This document shows, in pieces, positions 1 through 5,594 of a DNA stretch of 9,330 bases. A program made the translations under genes and the position numbers. The DNA is from Pseudomonadales bacterium (lineage in GTDB: Bacteria; Pseudomonadota; Gammaproteobacteria; Pseudomonadales; UBA3067). The stretch is from assembly GCA_016763235.1 (NCBI GenBank), contig JAESUE010000194.1, forward strand, positions 1-9,330, in the 5' to 3' direction. How positions within the stretch are numbered: position 1 is the stretch's first letter; each line of letters opens with the position of its first letter. Below the pieces are notes generated by a model, which worked only from the letters and a program-made list of their open reading frames with translations, made no database searches and was not told where the DNA came from.

Positions 1-2054
1 GTATTGAGGTAAGCAATAGACAGACTCTTCAAAACATCTGGAGTGAATTTATTTTGAGGAAATAAACTGCGAAAGCGTTTACTCATCTCTATCGCTTGCT
101 GAAACTCACCGCTGGACATAGATATGGAAATCGCTTGATAAAGCCCCATTGCAGCGACCGATGACTGAGGTAAAAGGCCAGCAATACGGGAAAAATGAGC
201 GATAGACATCTCAATATTGCCGTTATCTTGTGCAAGCTCCCCCTGACGGAAAATAGATAAGGCCAAGCGTTCATTGAGGACTTTCTTCTGAATCTTAGAA
301 AGATTTTTTTCGTTCAGTGCTTCCGTGAAGATCTTCTCCGAATTAGAAAAGTCAGCAAGTTCGAAGTAAGAATTTGCTAGAACAATACGGAAATTATTAT
401 TAAGAATAACCCCAGAACCACGACACGCTTCTAGCAAATGTATGCTTTGGGTAAATTTACCACTATTTGCAGCATTCCCCCCCACATGAACGGCTACACT
501 CCCCGCTCTCACATCACTGGGGAAATGGCTGCAAAACTTTTCCGCTGCTTCTATTTGAGATAGTAGCCATGCGTGTTTTTCATCTCCCTTCGTTTCGGGA
601 ACGCTGCCTATTAATGTAACCAGCGCATAAGCAGCTTCTCTATGTTTTAAATATTTATTCTCGTAGGCTGCTTTTTGATAAAAAAGCAGGGCCTTTTCTA
701 ACTGTTCCATCTGCACAAGCAATTCTGCATACTGATAAAAGGTGGTAACAGCCGTTTCAGTAGTTGAAAGATCCTCAATAAAGCGCAAATACCACTGTTC
801 GGATTTTTCTGCATTTACGTGAAAAATTGCCTTCTTTTCACTGAGCTGTTCCAAGGCCAACTCATGGTAATGACTGGCAATGGCAAGGCCATATCGTTCC
901 AACAAAGGTGTTATAGTTGACTGGTTGACTCTCACCCTTCGAGCGTTATTTTCATCAACAGGGCGGTATGCGAAATAGAAATCCTCAATACTCTCAATAA
1001 ACTTATTTTTAAACCCGCTCTCTTTCCATATTTTTACATTTTCATTAAAGGCTTCAAAGTAGAACACGCTATCAGGGTGAAGCTCGAGAAAATACGCATA
1101 CAGCGTTGCAGCATCAAAATATCGGTGCTGTCCGAGATACAAAAAAGCAACCTGCTGATAGATCTTATAGATTTGAGCTTCCGGCACCTCTTGCTGAAAA
1201 TATTTTTCAATTGCCTTTTTGTCACCGTGTTGGGAAAATGCCAGTGCGATAGCTTTATAGTATTTAGCTGACTTTGTTTCCAAAAACGCCTGTTTTTCAG
1301 CGCTGTCTTTCAGCACTCCAATGGCTAATAAATAATCATCCACCGCTTCATCATAGTAGTGTTGTTTATATCGACACCAGCCTCGCTTGAAGAGTGATCT
1401 TTCGTAGAATATTGAGCGCTTCTGTGAAAAAATCACCTCTGAATATGCCACTTCAGCCCGAGAATAATGACCATTTGCGAACATTTTTTCCGCAATGCGA
1501 AACTGAGCTTCATCAAAATAGGCCGATTTTGAGAACTCACGAACCAATCTTTCCAAGTAAGCGATAGACTGCGTTGTATTTCCAATTTTTTCCGATATAT
1601 GTGCCAAACGATAAAGAATTTCATCATTATTTTTTGCGTTTGGAAACTTGAGCAATAAATCTTTATATAAAGCCAGTGGGTTCAGCAACAACTGCAGGCT
1701 TTCTTGAGAAATATCAGCTGTTAGTTCACGCTCTTCATTCTCATGATGATCGGCCGCATTTCGACTAATCTCAAGCTCGATATCAGCGAGACGGCGAATA
1801 GCCATTTTACGATAAGAAGAATCTTCTGGGGCGTGTTCTAAAAACTGGTCATAGGCATGCTTGATTTCAAGCGTGTGTCTTTCAGATAGACTTGAAATTA
1901 CTTTTTCCTTTGAATTTAACACCCGCGCTTGCGGTTCTTTTTTTGTCAATTCGGAATCTAGGTTAGCCAAAGTAATTCTCTTTCCTTCACTACTAACACA
2001 AGCAGCAAGGAAACAAAGAACAATCAACGGCAGTACTTGAATAAGCGGCCTCAC
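1..2054 (-). CDS. TPR-repeat lipoprotein, 3' end cut by the window edge
   Basis: The frame is open from a GTG at 2054-2052 to the left edge, giving 684 codons with no stop. The N-terminus is a lipoprotein signal: MRP, a hydrophobic stretch (residues 4-18), and the lipobox LAAC with Cys19 as lipidation site. Val20 follows, with no Asp at +2, so outer-membrane sorting is expected. The mature part is helical with repeated TPR-like units, clearest near residues 143-176, 177-213, 214-250, 295-328, 434-466, 553-586 and 632-665. Several carry the aromatic and small-residue spacing of TPRs (for example YRLAHISEKIGN, FKRGWCRYKQHYYDEA). The start is supported because the signal peptide begins exactly there, GAGG lies 10 bases upstream, and the GTG overlaps the previous stop as GTGA. 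TPR lipoproteins usually scaffold envelope complexes; no specific family or function is recognised. A run of seven G lies in its coding strand (483-477). Confidence 0.88.
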   Translation of the reverse strand, partial: MRPLIQVLPLIVLCFLAACVSSEGKRITLANLDSELTKKEPQARVLNSKEKVISSLSERHTLEIKHAYDQFLEHAPEDSSYRKMAIRRLADIELEISRNAADHHENEERELTADISQESLQLLLNPLALYKDLLLKFPNAKNNDEILYRLAHISEKIGNTTQSIAYLERLVREFSKSAYFDEAQFRIAEKMFANGHYSRAEVAYSEVIFSQKRSIFYERSLFKRGWCRYKQHYYDEAVDDYLLAIGVLKDSAEKQAFLETKSAKYYKAIALAFSQHGDKKAIEKYFQQEVPEAQIYKIYQQVAFLYLGQHRYFDAATLYAYFLELHPDSVFYFEAFNENVKIWKESGFKNKFIESIEDFYFAYRPVDENNARRVRVNQSTITPLLERYGLAIASHYHELALEQLSEKKAIFHVNAEKSEQWYLRFIEDLSTTETAVTTFYQYAELLVQMEQLEKALLFYQKAAYENKYLKHREAAYALVTLIGSVPETKGDEKHAWLLSQIEAAEKFCSHFPSDVRAGSVAVHVGGNAANSGKFTQSIHLLEACRGSGVILNNNFRIVLANSYFELADFSNSEKIFTEALNEKNLSKIQKKVLNERLALSIFRQGELAQDNGNIEMSIAHFSRIAGLLPQSSVAAMGLYQAISISMSSGEFQQAIEMSKRFRSLFPQNKFTPDVLKSLSIAYLN
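2051..2054 (-). promoter_or_regulatory. GTGA stop-start overlap coupling the two repeat-protein genes
   Basis: The TGA stop of the secreted repeat protein (2053-2051) overlaps the GTG start of the TPR lipoprotein (2054-2052). A GAGG at 2068-2065, inside the end of the upstream gene and 10 bases before the GTG, can serve as ribosome binding site. Four-base overlaps of this kind commonly couple translation of two subunits made in a fixed ratio. Confidence 0.7.
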
Positions 2055-3460
2055 TGAAGATGGGCCTCATCCAACAGACGTGCTACTGCATAACGACATT
2101 GGCTTTCATAGCTTTGCAGTGATACCTGCCTACTTTTTAACAATAAGCCAGCGTCATTAAGAGCAGCCGCTTGGTGCTGATTAATCAATAAGCTTAAGCG
2201 CTTATTGATGCTTAATGGTAAGAGTTTAGAGTCACCCCACTTTTCCAACTCAAGTAAAAAGCGATAATCCACGCTAACGACTGATTCTGAAAGAGCGCCG
2301 AGATCAAAAGAAATGTCATTCAAATCCAAACGGGTATTATTAAATGTTATGGCCATCATAATCTTGCTGGAGTATTGTTGTTTTGATCCTAACAGTGACG
2401 ATATTAAGCGACTTTTTAATTCGTAATAAGAAAGTGCTTGTTGGTACTCTTTAAGTGCTCTGTCGTGCATGCCCATTTGCTCTAACACATAGGCATCAAG
2501 CAAGTAGGCCTCATCGACCACTAGGGATTTATGTTCCTGCCTTTTTATAAGTGCCAACATATTTCGCGCATAGCTAAACTCGTCGCCCCCCATCGAGGAA
2601 AACACCAAGCCAAGCATTGCCCGTTGAGCATAGGTACTATCCTCTTCAATATTCTTAAATGCTTCACTGGCATCTTTATTATATTCACTTTGAAGCATTC
2701 CGTAGCCCAGTATAAGGTATGCACGATTAATAAATTCATCCCCTTTTTTTGATGCTGAATTTATGACTGTTTTTCTTATAACCCGATATGAATCCGCCCA
2801 CCAACCTTGTTTAAGCAAGGCGATAGCCGTATTTAGCTGTGCGTAACGAAAGAAGTCTGAGTCGGGTTTTATTTTTTGGTAGAAAGAAAGAGATTCCCGG
2901 TGCTTTTTTAACTGTTGTCGTGAAACACCCAACATTAAGTTCACATGTGACGCCTGATAATCTGACCTATATTCATTACCTTTCGCAAGGTACTCTGCAG
3001 CGTGCTCCCAACCTTTACGCTCGAAAAAATAACGGCCCATATAATAAGACGCTTGCGCGCTTAGGCCCTCATCTCTCTCTACAAGAACGGCATCAAAAAT
3101 TTCTTTTGCTGCCCAGTATATGTTGTTATCCAGTAAATAGCCGATAAAAAATAGCGCATCAACATCATCAATATAATATTTTATAATCGACAAATTCTTT
3201 ACAACAAGGGAAACCGCCTCAAACTTTAAGTTTGTGGAGTCGACTGCTATTTTAAGTGCTTTAATGTTTGTTAATTCAGGAATGTTTTTAGAATTTGAAA
3301 TAGTATATTCAAATACATCCTTACTGATAATTTGCGTTTGACTCGCAAACTGGGCAGGTTTAGAGGGTGATTTTGCATACACTTGAATTTGAAAAAAAAC
3401 CAAACAAAATACGATAATTTTAAAAACCGACAACTGCGACAGACTTCGAAACACTACCAC
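2051..3460 (-). CDS. Secreted TPR-like helical-repeat protein
   Basis: This is a 469-residue protein of unknown function. Residues 1-29 form a Sec signal peptide: basic residues (R5, K14), a hydrophobic core (residues 15-25) and a probable signal peptidase I site after VYA (27-29). Cys19 is not in a lipobox, so a soluble periplasmic or secreted product is expected. The rest is alpha-helical with degenerate TPR-like pairs, for example around 134-168 (ASYYMGRYFFERKGWEHAAE), 170-200, 205-235, 245-275 and 313-348 (LLDAYVLEQMGMHDRALKEY). The start is GTG at 3460, six bases after the moaA stop, with only a weak GGCGGG-like ribosome site. A second in-frame GTG two codons on (3454) is an equally possible start. 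Its stop overlaps the start of the TPR lipoprotein, which suggests coupled synthesis and joint function. It may be a periplasmic partner of that lipoprotein; this is inference from context. Confidence 0.85.
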   Translation of the reverse strand: MVVFRSLSQLSVFKIIVFCLVFFQIQVYAKSPSKPAQFASQTQIISKDVFEYTISNSKNIPELTNIKALKIAVDSTNLKFEAVSLVVKNLSIIKYYIDDVDALFFIGYLLDNNIYWAAKEIFDAVLVERDEGLSAQASYYMGRYFFERKGWEHAAEYLAKGNEYRSDYQASHVNLMLGVSRQQLKKHRESLSFYQKIKPDSDFFRYAQLNTAIALLKQGWWADSYRVIRKTVINSASKKGDEFINRAYLILGYGMLQSEYNKDASEAFKNIEEDSTYAQRAMLGLVFSSMGGDEFSYARNMLALIKRQEHKSLVVDEAYLLDAYVLEQMGMHDRALKEYQQALSYYELKSRLISSLLGSKQQYSSKIMMAITFNNTRLDLNDISFDLGALSESVVSVDYRFLLELEKWGDSKLLPLSINKRLSLLINQHQAAALNDAGLLLKSRQVSLQSYESQCRYAVARLLDEAHLQ

Positions 3461-3466
3461 GTGCGA

Positions 3467-4471
3467 CTACCCGCCTGTTGCATTCATGAATCTTACAATT
3501 TTGACCTGCTCAGCATCGTTAAAGTGATGCTGCTCTGGCTTTAACACCATTGCGTTTTGTATGGCCTCTTTGAGAACATCAACATCGCCAGGCTTATTGC
3601 GAGTAATAGCCCTTAAATCAATAGAGTTCTCATTCCCCAAACAAAGAAGCAAACGCCCTTCAGCCGTTACCCGTACACGATTGCAGCTACTACAAAAATT
3701 TTCACTGTGAGGAGAAATAAAGCCAAAACGCGTATCATGGCCTTCTGCAAAATAATAACGCGCTGGACCACCACTTTTTTCCGAAGAAGACGTAAGTTTA
3801 TATATTCTAGCAAGGTGCTCTCGAATTTCCGCACTGGAAATAAAGCGCTCATCCCGCTGCTGTTCATCAATAAGCCCCAAAGGCATTTCTTCTATAAAGG
3901 TTAAATCAAGGTTGTTTCGAATAGAAAACCTTGCAAGATCAAGTATTTCATCATCATTACGCCCCTTAAGGATGACGCTATTGATTTTAATATTATTAAA
4001 CCCTGCGCTTTTTGCTACTTTAATGCTATTTAATACTTTCGCAAGATCTCCCGTACGGGTTATTTCTTTAAATCGATCTGCTTTAAGAGTATCCAAACTT
4101 ACATTAATTCGGTTTAAACCCGATTGAAAAAGAGAAGGGGCGAGCCGTGAAAGCTGAGAACCATTTGTAGTCAGTGTCAGCTCCTCTAAACCAGGTAGTT
4201 TTGCTATATTTTTTACCAGTGTTTGAATATCTTTTCTAATTAAAGGCTCGCCGCCTGTTAATCGAATCTTAGTCACGCCTAATTCAACAAACGCCTGACT
4301 GACCAAAGCCAGTTCCTCAAGACTGAGTATTTCTTTTCGTGGAACAAATGTCATTTCTTCTGCCATACAATATACGCAACGAAAATCGCAACGATCAGTG
4401 ACAGATAAGCGCAAATAGCTTACTCGGCGGCCGAAGCCATCTACCAACACATTTGTTTTGGGCGCCGCCAT
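3467..4471 (-). CDS. moaA: GTP 3',8-cyclase MoaA (molybdenum cofactor biosynthesis)
   Basis: MoaA is a radical-SAM enzyme that converts GTP to 3',8-cyclo-7,8-dihydro-GTP, the first step of molybdopterin synthesis, in the cytoplasm. The protein is 334 residues, a normal length. It carries the N-terminal radical-SAM motif C28-x3-C32-x2-C35 (DRCDFRCVYC) and the GGEP motif near 73-76 (LTGGEPLIRK). The second [4Fe-4S] site, typical of MoaA, is C260-x2-C263-x13-C277 (NFCSSCNRVR ... LLLC). It ends in Gly-Gly, the conserved C-terminal tail that reaches the active site and is needed for activity in the family. Its ATG shares one base with the mazG stop (TAATG), and an AGGA lies about 11 bases upstream. 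The stop is TAG. No other molybdenum cofactor gene is in the window, so its grouping with mazG and relA is positional. All catalytic residues appear intact. Confidence 0.96.
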   Translation of the reverse strand: MAAPKTNVLVDGFGRRVSYLRLSVTDRCDFRCVYCMAEEMTFVPRKEILSLEELALVSQAFVELGVTKIRLTGGEPLIRKDIQTLVKNIAKLPGLEELTLTTNGSQLSRLAPSLFQSGLNRINVSLDTLKADRFKEITRTGDLAKVLNSIKVAKSAGFNNIKINSVILKGRNDDEILDLARFSIRNNLDLTFIEEMPLGLIDEQQRDERFISSAEIREHLARIYKLTSSSEKSGGPARYYFAEGHDTRFGFISPHSENFCSSCNRVRVTAEGRLLLCLGNENSIDLRAITRNKPGDVDVLKEAIQNAMVLKPEQHHFNDAEQVKIVRFMNATGG

Positions 4472-5319
4472 TATTCAGTTAGTCCTAATGAAGGGGTTTG
4501 ATAGAGTTCAAGCTTTGCTTTTTCCCAAAAAACATCCAGCTCCTTCAGGCTAAAATCATCCCAGCCTTTTCCGCTAGCGGCAACGTGTTTTTCTATTAGT
4601 TTAAAGCGCGCTTCGAATTTTCTATTTGCACGAATTAGCGCCATTTCCGGATCAAACTTTAAAAACCGCGCAACATTCATTGAGGCAAACAATAGGTCAC
4701 CAAACTCTTCTTCAATTTTTTCAGAGGGCTCACTTTTATCTATCGCTTCTTTTAATTCATTGGTTTCTTCTTCAACCTTTCCTAAGGCGGGGGCGACATC
4801 TTTCCAGTCAAAACCAACGGTACCCGCAGCCTTTTGCATTTTGATAGCGCGTTTCATTGGGGAAATACCCCTTTCAACACCGCTTAATACACCCTCTTTC
4901 TTGGGTTTTACATTTTCAGTTTTTTTAATTTTTTCCCAAACCTTTTCAACTTCTTGTGCACTTTGTATGGCCGAGACTTGCCCAAAGGAATCTATATCAC
5001 CGTTTGGAAACACATGGGGATGGCGTCGTAGCAGCTTCTCACTAATGCCTTCCGCCACATCGTTTAGGGTGAACTGGTTTTTTTCTTCTGCCATTTGACA
5101 GTAAAAAACCACCTGTAAAAGCAAATCACCCAGCTCTTCTTTAAGGTGATCAATACTGCCACCTTCAATGGCGTCAACGACCTCATAAGCTTCTTCAATT
5201 GTGTAAGGCGCAATGCTTTTTGGTGTCTGCTCTAAGTCCCATGGGCAACCGTATTCTTTATGGCGTAAACAGGCCATAATGGTACGAAGGTTTTCGAGTG
5301 GATCAGCGCTTTCTTTCAT
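4471..5319 (-). CDS. mazG: Nucleoside triphosphate pyrophosphohydrolase MazG
   Basis: MazG hydrolyses (d)NTPs to the monophosphate and pyrophosphate and is thought to clear abnormal nucleotides. In E. coli it has been linked to nutritional stress and (p)ppGpp levels. The 282 residues contain two tandem MazG domains. The first has the CPWD signature (25-28) and the metal-binding EExxE...ExxD set at E42/E43/E46 and E62/D65. The second repeats the set at E184/E185/E188 and E205/D208. The linker holds RRHPHVF (98-104), typical of bacterial MazG. Length is slightly above the E. coli protein (about 263). The start is ATG 5319 with an AAGG ribosome site nine bases upstream (5332-5329). It begins 20 bases after the end of the relA frame, whereas in E. 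coli mazE and mazF lie between relA and mazG; neither is present here. The stop overlaps the moaA start. Confidence 0.96.
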   Translation of the reverse strand: MKESADPLENLRTIMACLRHKEYGCPWDLEQTPKSIAPYTIEEAYEVVDAIEGGSIDHLKEELGDLLLQVVFYCQMAEEKNQFTLNDVAEGISEKLLRRHPHVFPNGDIDSFGQVSAIQSAQEVEKVWEKIKKTENVKPKKEGVLSGVERGISPMKRAIKMQKAAGTVGFDWKDVAPALGKVEEETNELKEAIDKSEPSEKIEEEFGDLLFASMNVARFLKFDPEMALIRANRKFEARFKLIEKHVAASGKGWDDFSLKELDVFWEKAKLELYQTPSLGLTE

Positions 5320-5328
5320 TGCTTAAGA

Positions 5329-5334
5329 CCTTTT
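5329..5334 (-). promoter_or_regulatory. Ribosome binding site of mazG
   Basis: AAAAGG on the minus strand is followed by a nine-base spacer before the mazG ATG at 5319. It is the clearest Shine-Dalgarno match among the genes here. It suggests that mazG translation does not depend on ribosomes arriving from relA, which matters because relA translation may terminate about 270 bases earlier at the amber codon. Confidence 0.6.
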
Positions 5335-5339
5335 ACCTA

Positions 5340-5573
5340 TCAAGAGCTAATTCGATTAACGTCAATAATATTCGAAAGCTGGTTAATTTTCGTCAGGACA
5401 CGACTTAACTCGTTTATCCCATTAACCTCAAGTGTTAACTTCATATCAGCAGTGCTGTTATTCCTGTTGGAGAGAGTGTTCACTGCGATAACATTCACAT
5501 GGCATTTCGCCAATATTTCAGTGATATCCCGCAGCAGTCCTCGTCGGTCAAAAGAGCTTATATGTATATCCAC
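5340..5573 (-). CDS. Detached C-terminal ACT (RRM) domain of RelA
   Basis: These 77 codons encode the C-terminal ACT/RRM domain that normally ends long RelA/SpoT homologues. The hallmark stretch DRRGLLRDITEIL matches DRSGLLRDITTIL of E. coli RelA, followed by VNVIAVNTLS and a C-terminal INQLSNIIDVNRI similar to LNQVPDVIDARR. It is in the same frame as the upstream relA reading frame and separated from it only by a TAG at 5594-5592. Open sequence runs from directly after the TAG (5591), so the domain remnant is 5340-5591; GTG 5573 is simply the first possible start. A CAGGA lies 13 bases before that GTG, too far for an efficient ribosome site, so independent translation is doubtful. In RelA this domain contacts the ribosome and the A-site tRNA region and tunes activation. 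The strong conservation suggests recent or ongoing selection. It could be part of a readthrough product, a free polypeptide, or a remnant. Confidence 0.8.
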   Translation of the reverse strand: MDIHISSFDRRGLLRDITEILAKCHVNVIAVNTLSNRNNSTADMKLTLEVNGINELSRVLTKINQLSNIIDVNRISS

Positions 5574-5591
5574 AGGATAGTATTGGTCCTG

Positions 5592-5594
5592 CTA
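5592..5594 (-). other. In-frame amber codon splitting relA
   Basis: The codons run ...TGG GGC GAT GAT TAG CAG GAC CAA TAC TAT CCT GTG GAT... with the frame unchanged on both sides. The TAG falls in the linker between the zinc-finger-like domain and the ACT domain, at codon 667. The base after the stop is C, a context in which bacterial termination is comparatively weak. One base change from CAG, AAG, GAG, TGG, TCG, TTG, TAC or TAT would produce it. Confidence 0.95.

Noticed and set aside
2839..3147. A 102-codon plus-strand open frame opposite the secreted repeat protein
   Set aside because: The minus-strand protein has a signal peptide, repeat pattern and tight gene spacing; the plus-strand frame has none of these.
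4760..5098. A 112-codon plus-strand open frame opposite mazG
   Set aside because: It is antisense to both MazG metal-binding domains, which are clearly coding.
5592..5594. Genome-wide reassignment of TAG (for example to pyrrolysine)
   Set aside because: cysM and moaA both end at TAG exactly at their expected family C-termini, so TAG acts as a normal stop in this genome.
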